Origin: MGIIa-L3 sp038150305 | GTDB lineage: Archaea; Thermoplasmatota; Poseidoniia; Poseidoniales; Poseidoniaceae | Direction of reading: 5' to 3' | DNA: 64,000 bases | NCBI GenBank assembly: GCA_038150305.1 | Contig: JAYOTG010000001.1 | Coordinates: 62,001 to 126,000, forward strand | Shown: positions 49,343 to 57,566 of the stretch, piece after piece | How positions within the stretch are numbered: position 1 is the first letter of the stretch | Layout: every line of letters starts with the position of its first letter | Translations under genes and position numbers: made by a program | The notes under the pieces: generated by a model | What the model was told of the DNA's origin: nothing | What the model saw: the letters and a program-made list of their open reading frames with translations, nothing else | Database searches by the model: none

Positions 49343-51415
49343 GTGGAAGGCGTCTACCTGACGTGGATGATCAGCGCGCTCGCGCTGGGCGTGGTGCTTC
49401 TTCCCGTCTATGCACCGCCATGGAGCCGCTTAACGCTCTCGGGCTTCGTGGATTTCATCCGCCGGTATTGGGTGCACGTCCTCCTGCTGTTCATGATCTA
49501 CAACGCCAAGGACTTCCTCGATCAGGTGGATCGAATCCTGATGGCCAACACCAACCTCGACATGACGGCGTGGATTTACGCCATTGAAGGCGACTTGGTG
49601 TTGCGGATACAGGAGGCGTTCGAAGCCAGGTGGTTGTCCATCGCCTTGACCCACTTCTACGTGGCTGGATTCATGTTCATCTGCTACGTTTCTGTCTTCT
49701 ATGTCGCGTACTTTGACGACCGCTGGATGGCCGACCGCATCGTGCTGTCGATCGCGTGGGTCTACATTTTGGCCGTGCCCTTCTACCTCTTCTTCAACGT
49801 CCGCGTGACAGGAGACGTCATCCCAGGCATGGAGACCATCGCCTACGATTTGACCCCTGAAATCGCGGATTGGTTCCGCCGCATCGATCCCTTCACCAAC
49901 GGGATGCCCAGCCTGCACATCGGCATCCCCTTTGTCGTGTGGCTGTGCCTGCTTCGGTACGACGAAGACCGTCGCTGGACACGGTACCGCCACACGGTAT
50001 TGCTCTACACCGTGATCACCGCGTTCACCATCCTGTACCTCGGCATCCACTGGATTTCCGACATCGTCGGAGGCCTGCTCATCGCGGCAGGAGCAGTAGC
50101 CATGACCGAGCGAACTGTGGGCTTCGTCTGGCGCATCGGCGACGAGCGAACCATGAACGCGCGCCTCGCCTCGCTGTTGACGCAGCCAAAGGTCGCGCTT
50201 GGCGCCCTTGTTGCGCCCGTCAAAACACAGCTCAAGCGGTTCCGCACGCCAGGGGCCCGCGAATCACGGTTGGGACTCGGCGTGGTGCTGTTCCTGGTCC
50301 TCTTGGTCGTGACCTACGATTTGACGCACCAAGCGTTGCCGGCCAGCGGCATTGAAGCCCCCGAGGGGGCCGCAGCCGCGGACGGTTGGGTGGCGACCAT
50401 GGACAACCGAAGCGGCGTGCATACGGTGGTTCTGAACGACTTGTCAACCCCCGACGTGGTCATCGAGGTCGCGCAACCAAACATGACGGAGGGCGACTTG
50501 GTCGCGCTTGACGGGAGACACGTGGTGATGGCCAATGCGTCGGTGATCCGGACCGTCCGGACCGACGCCCCACAAACGGTCACCATGGAGACACCGATTG
50601 AAGCCAAACCGTCCATCCTGACCCTCGCCGACGGACCTCAGGGAACCGTGGTGCTGGCGGTCATCAACGGCACCCTTCACGGGTGGACGATGCTTGGTGA
50701 AGACGCGGTGCTGCCTGCTCAGGCGTCAGGCGTGATCGCGCTGGTCACCAACGGGGCGGAGTTGGCGTGGACCACGGAAGACCAGCCGCTCGACGTCCGC
50801 ATGGCTCGCTTGGGGACCAGCGGGGCGTTGACCGTCCCGCTCAACGCCAGTGCTACACCCGAGCAAGAAGCCGAAATGGCCGGCTGGGGCCTTCCCACAG
50901 ACGTGGACAACGGGACCGTCATCGATCTTGAACTGAGCCAAACGCATCTTGTGGCCGTGGTGAACGTCAGCACCGTGGACCGCCTGGTGCTCTACGAGCG
51001 CGCGCTGGGCACCATGCATCTCATCGGGGACGGCAAGTACTCTGCCGCCGACCCTGCCCTTGGCGCGGACGTGCTCGCCTACACCGGATGGGACCACCTC
51101 AATCCGATCAACCCCGAAACCAAATACCTCGACAGCGAAATCCATCTTCACGACCTCTCCACCAACCTTACGGAGGTCTTGACCGCTGACACGCGAGACC
51201 AGTGGTCACCAACGGTGCTTGAGGAGCACATCATCTACCTGGAACGAAGCGCGTCCGATGAGACGTCGGTCCGGATTTACAGCCGAGAAGTGGTGCTCCA
51301 GCCGTACTCAAATGCCGTGCTTCAAGTCGGTCTGATGGTCATGCTCGCGTTGACCTTCGCCTACGTGGTTCAGATTCAACAGGAAGCGCGCGGACGGCGC
51401 ACTGAGGAAGAATGA
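49343..51415 (+). CDS. PAP2-type membrane phosphatase fused to an ectodomain
   Basis: The 690-aa protein starts at GTG. The N-terminal 270 residues contain six transmembrane helices and a PAP2 (AUR1-like) active site: PFTNGMPSLHIGIPF and LGIHWISDIVGGLL with the catalytic His. Such enzymes remove or swap phosphate on isoprenoid or phospholipid headgroups. After another helix (about 310-335) follow 320 residues of repeated beta strands with Asn-glycosylation sites, which look like a beta-propeller on the outer face (VVLNDLSTPDVVIEV; VLAYTGWDHLNP). A C-terminal helix (about 650-672) and charged tail follow. The fusion is unusual; the ectodomain may bind substrate or glycan. Confidence 0.75.
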   Translation: MEGVYLTWMISALALGVVLLPVYAPPWSRLTLSGFVDFIRRYWVHVLLLFMIYNAKDFLDQVDRILMANTNLDMTAWIYAIEGDLVLRIQEAFEARWLSIALTHFYVAGFMFICYVSVFYVAYFDDRWMADRIVLSIAWVYILAVPFYLFFNVRVTGDVIPGMETIAYDLTPEIADWFRRIDPFTNGMPSLHIGIPFVVWLCLLRYDEDRRWTRYRHTVLLYTVITAFTILYLGIHWISDIVGGLLIAAGAVAMTERTVGFVWRIGDERTMNARLASLLTQPKVALGALVAPVKTQLKRFRTPGARESRLGLGVVLFLVLLVVTYDLTHQALPASGIEAPEGAAAADGWVATMDNRSGVHTVVLNDLSTPDVVIEVAQPNMTEGDLVALDGRHVVMANASVIRTVRTDAPQTVTMETPIEAKPSILTLADGPQGTVVLAVINGTLHGWTMLGEDAVLPAQASGVIALVTNGAELAWTTEDQPLDVRMARLGTSGALTVPLNASATPEQEAEMAGWGLPTDVDNGTVIDLELSQTHLVAVVNVSTVDRLVLYERALGTMHLIGDGKYSAADPALGADVLAYTGWDHLNPINPETKYLDSEIHLHDLSTNLTEVLTADTRDQWSPTVLEEHIIYLERSASDETSVRIYSREVVLQPYSNAVLQVGLMVMLALTFAYVVQIQQEARGRRTEEE

Positions 51416-51418
51416 GCC

Positions 51419-52087
51419 TCAACCGTGGTAGCGTACACGGCTTCGGACCTGAGACAAGCGGTCCAAAACGTCCGCCGCTGACGGGACCATCCCGCCCGGT
51501 GCTTCGGTCTGTCCTGCATGCTCGGAGTCAAGGTATCCCGCTTCGAGGGCGGCCATGGCACCTGGACGGTCTGGGTGACTGGCACCGAGCACCTCGTCCA
51601 ACACGTGAAGGTCGATGCCGTAGCGCTCGAGGTCGTACTCGATGGACGCAAGACCGAAATCGATGAGCACCACACTTCCATCCTCGCGGATCATGATGTT
51701 GTTCGTGGACAGGTCGCCATGCGTCACCGCCTGTGCGTGAAGGTGACGAACCGCTCCTCCGACCGCGTGCAACAAGGGCTCGACATCGGAAACCGATGCA
51801 TCACGGAGCACCTCGATGAGCGGGCGTCCCTCGACGTGCTCCAGCACAAGACGATCTTCATCCACGTCCGCGTCCAGCAGCGCTGGAACGGGCAAACCCG
51901 AGCGATGGAGGCGCAGGAGGATTCGAGCCTCGGCCAGCATGCGTTGGCGCCCAAGGCGCTCGTCGAGGTCAGGATGGCGCCATCCTCGGGCTCGACGCTG
52001 CTTCATGACCGCTGGAAGTCCAAGCCATGTGCCCGCGGTCACCTCGGCTTCCGCGCCGAGGTGCAGACGAGCCTCTGGCTCGAACAC
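51419..52087 (-). CDS. Bud32-type KEOPS kinase
   Basis: The protein is 222 aa from GTG 52087, chosen because MFEPEARLHLGAEAEV follows directly after the DUF971 stop and starts the Bud32 N-lobe. VMKQRRARGWRHPDLDERL holds the kinase Lys, EHVEGRPL is the hinge, and THGDLSTNNIMIREDGSVVLIDFGLAS carries HGDLSTxN and DFG. YDLERYGIDLHVLDEVLGASHP completes the family. It works with Kae1 to make t6A37 in tRNA. Kae1 is not in the window; Bud32 here is not fused to it, unlike in several archaea. It follows DUF971 and Mrp genes on the same strand. Confidence 0.9.
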   Translation of the reverse strand: MFEPEARLHLGAEAEVTAGTWLGLPAVMKQRRARGWRHPDLDERLGRQRMLAEARILLRLHRSGLPVPALLDADVDEDRLVLEHVEGRPLIEVLRDASVSDVEPLLHAVGGAVRHLHAQAVTHGDLSTNNIMIREDGSVVLIDFGLASIEYDLERYGIDLHVLDEVLGASHPDRPGAMAALEAGYLDSEHAGQTEAPGGMVPSAADVLDRLSQVRSRVRYHG

Positions 52088-52091
52088 CGGC

Positions 52092-52448
52092 TCACCACGC
52101 TCCGTGGACGTAGGGCTTGCCGCCGTCCGGGTCCTGGCGGTTGGCGAGGGCCCACAAGCGCTCAAAGCGGTAAATGCCGGAGCTGCAGCCTGAGTCTTCC
52201 CAATCGAAGGTGAGCGCGTAATTGCCGACCGTCCGGACCGTTGGTTTGGTCGGAGGCAAGGCTTCCACTTGACGGCGGAGCGTCTTGCTCGTCTCGTCGT
52301 CGTTTCGGGATGGGGCGCACTTTGCGCAAGGGCAAGCGTGGCGGAGGTCGTCGTACGAGACGGTGAATTCCGAACCGTCATCATAGGTCAGGTGGAGGTC
52401 CACCTGGCGGCGCTCAAGGCGGGTCAGGGTCGGCATCGCTTCGCTCAC
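52092..52448 (-). CDS. DUF971 (GBBH-like N-terminal) zinc-binding protein
   Basis: The 118-aa protein matches the small DUF971 fold. The Cys motif CPCAKC (Cys39, Cys41, Cys44) sits after SYDDLRHA, and GNYALTFDWEDSGCSSGIYRFERLW completes it. The domain is fused to Mrp/HCF101 in plants and cyanobacteria. Here it is a separate gene 11 bp after the Mrp gene, which fits the same partnership. The cysteines probably bind zinc or an Fe-S cluster and may compensate for the cysteine-free Mrp upstream. Confidence 0.88.
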   Translation of the reverse strand: MSEAMPTLTRLERRQVDLHLTYDDGSEFTVSYDDLRHACPCAKCAPSRNDDETSKTLRRQVEALPPTKPTVRTVGNYALTFDWEDSGCSSGIYRFERLWALANRQDPDGGKPYVHGAW

Positions 52449-52459
52449 GAAGGCTCACC

Positions 52460-53467
52460 TCACACGATTTCGAGGCCCGTTCCACCGGACTGACCGATCT
52501 GGGCTTGAATGGCCGCAACCACGTCAGCGAAAGCGACGGACGCGGCGCCTTCAGGGTCGCTGACGATGCGGTGCACCCCATCGTCTCCCCCGCGCACGAA
52601 ACCGGGGTCAAAGGGCAACGCGCCGAGGAAGGGGATGCCGAATTCTTCGGCGGTCGCCGCGCCACCGCCTTGCTTGAACAGGTCGAGGGTCACTTGGAAG
52701 GCACCGTCATCGTCGGCGGTGGCGCTGTGGGTTCGACCGCCGGGTCCCGCGATCTGAACCTCGGTGCCCGCGGGCGCGCGTCCATGCAGGGTGTACCCGC
52801 TCATGTTCTCGACCACGCCAAGCACCGGGACCTTGAGCGACTCCGCGAAGCCGATGGACTTGCGGCTGTCGAGCAGGGCCACGTCCTGCGGCGTGGTCAC
52901 GATGACCATGCCGTCAATGTCCGGCAGGGACTGCGCCACCGTCAGCGGCTCGTCAGACGTGCCCGGCGGGAAATCGATGACGAGGTAATCGAGGTCGCCC
53001 CACTCCACGTCGCCAATGAACTGCTGAATCGCGCCGAGCTTGATGGGGCCGCGCCACACCACGGGGGTGTCGTCGTCGTCCAGCAGGAAAGCCATCGAGA
53101 TGACCTTCACGCCGAGGTGGCCTTGGGCGGGATGGATGCGCCCTTCTTCGACGTGGAGGCGTCGGCCGTCAAGTCCCATCATTTTGGGCACGTTTGGACC
53201 GGTGATGTCGATGTCGAGGATGCCCACCTTGTGCCCTTGCTGAGCCAAGGAGAGGGCCAATCCGGTGGAGACGGTGGACTTCCCAACGCCGCCTTTCCCC
53301 GAGAGCACCATGATCTTGTGTTTGATGCGCTTCCCGAGGGACTGCATGGCCATCTTGCGCTTCATTTGCGCGTAAGCCTGTTCCATCTGGCGCTGTTCCT
53401 GAGGCGAGGGCCCGTCGGGAGCGGGGCCATCGCTTGGCGTGTGGGTGGACACAGGGGAGCCTGCCAT
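52460..53467 (-). CDS. Mrp/ApbC-type P-loop ATPase lacking cysteines
   Basis: The 335-aa protein has SGKGGVGKST at residues 56-65, the MinD/Mrp-type deviant Walker A, and DIDITGPNVPKMMG; LVIDFPPGTSDEPLT contains Walker B. Mrp/ApbC/NBP35 carry and transfer [4Fe-4S] clusters through a CxxC after ENMS. Here residues 220-225 are ENMSGY but the CPHC is missing: residues 226-263 are an inserted Gly/Ala/Thr-rich beta-like segment (GTEVQIAGPGGRTHSATADD), and the whole protein contains no cysteine. The cluster site must be elsewhere, perhaps in DUF971 next door, or the protein is an adaptor. Confidence 0.88.
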   Translation of the reverse strand: MAGSPVSTHTPSDGPAPDGPSPQEQRQMEQAYAQMKRKMAMQSLGKRIKHKIMVLSGKGGVGKSTVSTGLALSLAQQGHKVGILDIDITGPNVPKMMGLDGRRLHVEEGRIHPAQGHLGVKVISMAFLLDDDDTPVVWRGPIKLGAIQQFIGDVEWGDLDYLVIDFPPGTSDEPLTVAQSLPDIDGMVIVTTPQDVALLDSRKSIGFAESLKVPVLGVVENMSGYTLHGRAPAGTEVQIAGPGGRTHSATADDDGAFQVTLDLFKQGGGAATAEEFGIPFLGALPFDPGFVRGGDDGVHRIVSDPEGAASVAFADVVAAIQAQIGQSGGTGLEIV

Positions 53468-53569
53468 GGCGTTCCATCGAGGGGGGTCTTTTCAATTCAC
53501 GCTCAACCCAAGCGCCCGTGTTTTGCCCACAACAGAGCCCTTCAAATGGTGTGAAGGAGGTGTCCTTCC

Positions 53570-53950
53570 ATGCACCTTGCCTTTGTCTGTGTGGGCAACT
53601 CCTGTCGCTCCCAATTGGCGGAAGCCATCGCTCGTTCGATGGGGTTCGAGGCCTCGAGTGCGGGCACCCATCCGGCCTCGGCCGTGGCGGAACATGCGCT
53701 CACGGTCCTGAACAATCGCGGCATCGACGCGTCAGGCTTGCATCCAAAAGGCATCGAGGCCGTGGACGCGAAGGCTGCTGACATGATCATCTCGATGGGC
53801 TGTGGAGTCTCTTGTCCAGCGCTGCCCATTACCGAAGACTGGGGGCTTGACGACCCGGTTGGCGGGCCGTTGTCCCTGTACGAAGCGACCGCCGACGAGA
53901 TCACGCGGCGCCTTGAGGCGATCCGCGAGGCTCACTCTTCTTCGTCCTGA
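53570..53950 (+). CDS. low-molecular-weight phosphatase / arsenate reductase-like
   Basis: The 126-aa protein has FVCVGNSCRSQLAEAIARS at the N-terminus, giving Cys-x5-Arg (CVGNSCR) of the LMW PTP fold. Asp in GLDDPVGGP near the end serves as general acid. ArsC of the thioredoxin class looks the same. An extra Cys-Pro lies at about residues 83-84 (GVSCPALP). An AGGAGGTG Shine-Dalgarno-like stretch at -9 is among the stronger ribosome sites in the window. It overlaps the convergent Alba gene by 19 bp. Confidence 0.85.
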   Translation: MHLAFVCVGNSCRSQLAEAIARSMGFEASSAGTHPASAVAEHALTVLNNRGIDASGLHPKGIEAVDAKAADMIISMGCGVSCPALPITEDWGLDDPVGGPLSLYEATADEITRRLEAIREAHSSSS

Positions 53951-54258
53951 GCGGGCACGTCGCCTTCGCCTTCGAGGACGATGTGAATGACGCTCACGCC
54001 GCGCTGACCGCCGCCGTCGCGGCGTTCGGTCATTTCCGTGGCGATGTCCACCGAGCGCACGTGCACGGTTTCGGGCAGGCCCGCAGCGATCGAGCCGTGA
54101 CGACGGCGGCACAATTCCGCCGTGTCCACCGCGTTCCCGATGGCGGAACCCCGTGCGGTCAGTCGGACCACGCGGTCACCTGATTCCATGGCCATGACCA
54201 CGGCGCGCACGTAGAGGTGAACGGGCTTTTTGCCCACGAAGATTTGGCGTTCGTCCAT
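53932..54258 (-). CDS. albA: Alba DNA/RNA-binding chromatin protein
   Basis: The 108-aa protein has IFVGKKPVHLYVRAVVMAM, the start of the Alba fold with the key lysines (Lys10, Lys11), and VVRLTARGSAIGNAVDTAELCRRR. Alba coats DNA and RNA in archaea and may be acetylated on the early lysine. The C-terminal DVPAQDEEE is acidic. It lies directly downstream of tRNA-Gly on the same strand and partly overlaps the phosphatase end on the other. Confidence 0.92.
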   Translation of the reverse strand: MDERQIFVGKKPVHLYVRAVVMAMESGDRVVRLTARGSAIGNAVDTAELCRRRHGSIAAGLPETVHVRSVDIATEMTERRDGGGQRGVSVIHIVLEGEGDVPAQDEEE

Positions 54259-54298
54259 GGCAAGATGACGGGGGTCGTTGGATTCAACCTACCGGTGC

Positions 54299-54303
54299 AA
54301 AAA
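54299..54303 (-). terminator. T-run after tRNA-Gly
   Basis: Five T residues on the minus strand lie 15-19 nt past the tRNA 3' end, and the archaeal terminator is a short oligo-T. The next gene (alba) begins about 40 bp beyond. Confidence 0.4.
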
Positions 54304-54317
54304 CAGGGTACTGGAGT

Positions 54318-54389
54318 GCGAGCGCCGGGACTCGAACCCGGGTTCTAGCGTTGGCAACGCCAGGTGATAACCACTACACTACGCTCGCG
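54318..54389 (-). tRNA. tRNA-Gly(GCC)
   Basis: The cloverleaf folds with a 7-bp acceptor GCGAGCG/CGCTCGC, a D arm GTGT-AGTGGTTA-TCAC, and an anticodon stem TGGCG/CGCTA with loop TTGCCAA (anticodon GCC, glycine). A T arm CCGGG-TTCGAGT-CCCGG follows. Discriminator base is A. CCA is not encoded. No intron was seen. The T loop carries the usual TTCGA. The gene lies between Alba and the surface-protein gene and has its own TATA box. Confidence 0.95.
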
Positions 54390-54416
54390 TGTGCATCCGT
54401 CCCACCGGGGCCGAGT

Positions 54417-54422
54417 ATAAAC
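54417..54422 (-). promoter_or_regulatory. TATA box of tRNA-Gly
   Basis: TTTATA on the minus strand is centred about 30 bp before the mature 5' end, the expected position for a short leader. Confidence 0.55.
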
Positions 54423-54450
54423 GGTTGTCGGAGCAGGTGCGAATGCGCCT

Positions 54451-57400
54451 TCAGCGGTCCCCAAACCGGTCACCGCCGGCGCCTTCGCGGCGTGACAAAC
54501 CGACGAGCAAGCCAACGACCACCACCACGAGGAGGCCCAAACCACCCCACAACAGCACGGGTGAAATCTCGTCGTTCTGGCCGCCTCCACCACCGTCTCC
54601 TCCGGCGTCGAGCCGCATGACGGTTGAGACCGTAGGGGCGACTTCCCCGTACGTGTCCGATGCGCGAATGAGCAGCTCATGGGCCCCGAGAGGGGTGCCC
54701 GTGCGGACGTCAAGGCATGCGGACCAGACGTCGTCGCCTGCTGCCTCGTCTGGGCCGAGGCCGTCGTTCCTCATCGAGGCCCAGCCTGCTTGTTCGCCAA
54801 GCGGCGTTAGCGTCCCTCGATTGATTTGGACGGCGTTGATGCCGTCTTGGTCGGTCACCTGCACGGTGTAGGGGACGCACGGGTCGCCTCGGCTTCCTTC
54901 ATCGACCACAAGGGCCTCTGCCACGATGTCCGGGGCATCGTTCAACACGAGCAACCGTGACCAGCCGAGGTCAGCATCGTCCGGTTCGAGGAAAGGACCG
55001 ACCAAGCCGCCTGACGCGCCGACGAGGACGGTGCGTGTGACCACCGCCGACGCGCCTTCTTGGTCTTCAACCGCCCAAGGCAGTGTCATCCAACCCGGTT
55101 GCACGCCTGAGGGGAGGGTGAATGCACCGCTCCATGTGGTGGTGCCGCTCACCTGAGCCAGGGGCACCAGCGCACCGCCAGACAGGCCGCTGAGGTCGAC
55201 GGCCACGGAGGCCACGCCATGTTGGTCGACCACGTTGGCCTCCACAATCACCGCGCCGCCGCGCTGCACGCGGTCGGGCACCAGGTCGATGCTGATGATT
55301 CGAGGTGCAGGGTTGTCGATCTGCACCGTCGCGTTGTCGTAGGTCGTTGAGGTGAACGCGTCAACCACCGTCACAGGGGCGCTGAACACGCCTGTGGTGA
55401 TGTCGAGCACCGTGAGCGTGGTGGTCCAGCGGTCGTCGTCGACGGCTTGGTCGCCGTCTTGGCCACGATCGTTGAGCACCCGCACGCCCAAGCCGAGCGC
55501 GGTCAAGTCGACCTCGACCCGCTCAAGGTTCCAATCCACGTCCACGACCTCGGCGACGAGCAGGCTGCTTCGTGCGCCCTCCGCGGCAGCCAATCCGTTC
55601 GGTTGGCTCAAGCCGAGGAAGACCGGAGGCGTGTTGCCCTCTGCGGTCACGACCGAAGGCGACAACACCCTGGCCAAGGTCTGTGACTCGTTCAGCCAAG
55701 CGGTCTCCTCGCCTTCACCGTAAGGCACCTCGAGGCTCCGGGTCACGGAGGTGGAGAGCCCTTTGAGCGGACCTACGGCCACGAGGTGTCCGTGTGCTGT
55801 GCCATCGAATTCGTTGTAGGTCCCGGACCACTGCACGGTCTCGAAGGTCCGTCCGTCGGCGTCGTCGGTGCTGTAGGCCAGCACGTCCACGACGAGCTCC
55901 ATGCCGGCTTGCTCAGCCAACAGGAAACGGTCGCCGGGGGCCGCAGGAATGGGCATCAATCCGGTTTCACGACCGACGGTCACGTTGCCGAGCCCTTCCA
56001 CGGGCTCGGGAGCCTCAGGCTCGCGTGGAATTGGCGAGCGCTCAGGCTTCTCATCGCCTTCGGACGGGTCAGGACCGGACTGCTGCCAAATCACGCGGAT
56101 GGTGCGGTTGTCGTGGTCGATGTCCACCACGTCGTAGGACCACGATTCGTTGTGGTGGGCGCCAAGGCCCTGATTGCCAAAGAAGGAGCCTCCGTTGAGG
56201 CCGGTGAAGTTGAACCATTCTTCCTGATGGATGATGTGCACCCGATGGACAACGCCTGAGGCGTTTTCTGCGTCCAGCGTTGTTTCGATGTCGCGGAGGA
56301 TCCCGAACGTGCCCTCCGCGTCGCCGGTCAAAACCCCGTCCACGTGGAGGCGGTCGGCCACGACCTCTCCGTCCTCGCTCCACTGGTGAAAGTCGTGAAC
56401 GGTCCCGTTGATGGCCACCGTCGCGTTTTCATCCTGCTCGACGAAACCAAAGGTTCCCGAACCACGGATGCGTTCGAGTTGGTCCACGCGGGCGCCGTCT
56501 TCCCAACGCTGCAGGGATTGGAAGGCTTCGAGGTCGAGGTCCATGCGGGTCCCGTCCTCGATGAGCGTGAAGTCGGCCGTGGCCTCGATCTGCTGGTGGT
56601 CGAGCCGACGCACACCGTCTTCGTCCCACAGTTCAAGCACGAGCACCGCAACGGTTCCGTCGATGTCGAGCGACCCTTCGCTCTCGTTGGCATCGATGGT
56701 GTGAACATCCAGTGAGCCGTTCGCCTCGATGCGGAGACGTTCGCTCACGAGGCCGTTGATCACCGAGCGGTTCAGGGTCGCATCGCTGACGGTAGCGGCA
56801 ACTTCTGTTCGCGCTCCGTCAATGTCGTCGATGAGCGTCAATGTGCCAAAGCCCGAGGCATCGAAAACGCTGGCTTGGAGGACGCCGGCCGTGCTGGATT
56901 CGTTCCGCCACACCCGGTCCAGGACGAGGTCGAGGTCAATGGTCGAGTTGTCGGCGGTCTCGAGCATCACCAAACGGCCGTCTCCAAGTTCCCACGCCGT
57001 CAGCATTTCACCCACGCGCTCTTGCCAGCCATGGCCGTCAAATTCGAGGAAGAAACGCTGCGGAGCGCCGTCGTTCACGGTGCTCTGGTCCAAGGTCCAA
57101 TTCGATGAAGTGGTGATTTCGTGGTCGGCGAGGGGCTGGTTCCAGCGACCGACCTGCACCGTTCGCTCCACGGTGGGCCAGTCCACTGGAACGCCGTCCA
57201 TGCCCACGACATCCACCACGAGGTCCACCGTGTCGTTCCACGCCAGCGATTGGTTCACGACCAAGGTCGCGACCGACCGGCCGTCCTCCACCGACCATGT
57301 CGTGGTCAGGTTGGTGTCGAGCGGGTTGCCGTTGCGCGAGTGGACCAGATTGACCTCGATGTCGTAGGATGCATCGTCGCCCATGACCAAGCGGTAAGCG

Positions 57401-57522
57401 TGGTCGTCCGCCTCGTGGCCCCAGTCCACGTGCAAGGCTGGACTGGACGCAGGTTCCTCAGCGTTGACCGGGAGGACCGCCACCACCAGGAGCAGAAGCA
57501 TCAGCAGGGCACGCCGTTGCAT
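54451..57522 (-). CDS. large anchored surface protein
   Basis: The 1023-aa protein has a signal peptide MQRRALLMLLLLVVAVLPVNAEE, many N-glycosylation sites in the first half, and long Asp/Glu/Val-rich beta-strand segments. Ig-like or cadherin-like repeats may lie at about 640-860 (VAEVVDVDWNLERVEVDL; SIDLVPDRVQRGGAVIVEANVVD). The C-terminus is a Gly/Asp-rich linker (DAGGDGGGGGQNDE), one membrane helix (LLWGGLGLLVVVVVGLLVGL) and a basic tail RREG. It is therefore exported and held in the membrane. No catalytic motif was recognised. Acidic composition fits seawater-exposed surface proteins. Confidence 0.8.
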   Translation of the reverse strand: MQRRALLMLLLLVVAVLPVNAEEPASSPALHVDWGHEADDHAYRLVMGDDASYDIEVNLVHSRNGNPLDTNLTTTWSVEDGRSVATLVVNQSLAWNDTVDLVVDVVGMDGVPVDWPTVERTVQVGRWNQPLADHEITTSSNWTLDQSTVNDGAPQRFFLEFDGHGWQERVGEMLTAWELGDGRLVMLETADNSTIDLDLVLDRVWRNESSTAGVLQASVFDASGFGTLTLIDDIDGARTEVAATVSDATLNRSVINGLVSERLRIEANGSLDVHTIDANESEGSLDIDGTVAVLVLELWDEDGVRRLDHQQIEATADFTLIEDGTRMDLDLEAFQSLQRWEDGARVDQLERIRGSGTFGFVEQDENATVAINGTVHDFHQWSEDGEVVADRLHVDGVLTGDAEGTFGILRDIETTLDAENASGVVHRVHIIHQEEWFNFTGLNGGSFFGNQGLGAHHNESWSYDVVDIDHDNRTIRVIWQQSGPDPSEGDEKPERSPIPREPEAPEPVEGLGNVTVGRETGLMPIPAAPGDRFLLAEQAGMELVVDVLAYSTDDADGRTFETVQWSGTYNEFDGTAHGHLVAVGPLKGLSTSVTRSLEVPYGEGEETAWLNESQTLARVLSPSVVTAEGNTPPVFLGLSQPNGLAAAEGARSSLLVAEVVDVDWNLERVEVDLTALGLGVRVLNDRGQDGDQAVDDDRWTTTLTVLDITTGVFSAPVTVVDAFTSTTYDNATVQIDNPAPRIISIDLVPDRVQRGGAVIVEANVVDQHGVASVAVDLSGLSGGALVPLAQVSGTTTWSGAFTLPSGVQPGWMTLPWAVEDQEGASAVVTRTVLVGASGGLVGPFLEPDDADLGWSRLLVLNDAPDIVAEALVVDEGSRGDPCVPYTVQVTDQDGINAVQINRGTLTPLGEQAGWASMRNDGLGPDEAAGDDVWSACLDVRTGTPLGAHELLIRASDTYGEVAPTVSTVMRLDAGGDGGGGGQNDEISPVLLWGGLGLLVVVVVGLLVGLSRREGAGGDRFGDR

Positions 57523-57566
57523 GATTCGACCTTAGCCGGCTCCCTCAAGAGGGTTGGGGGATGATG

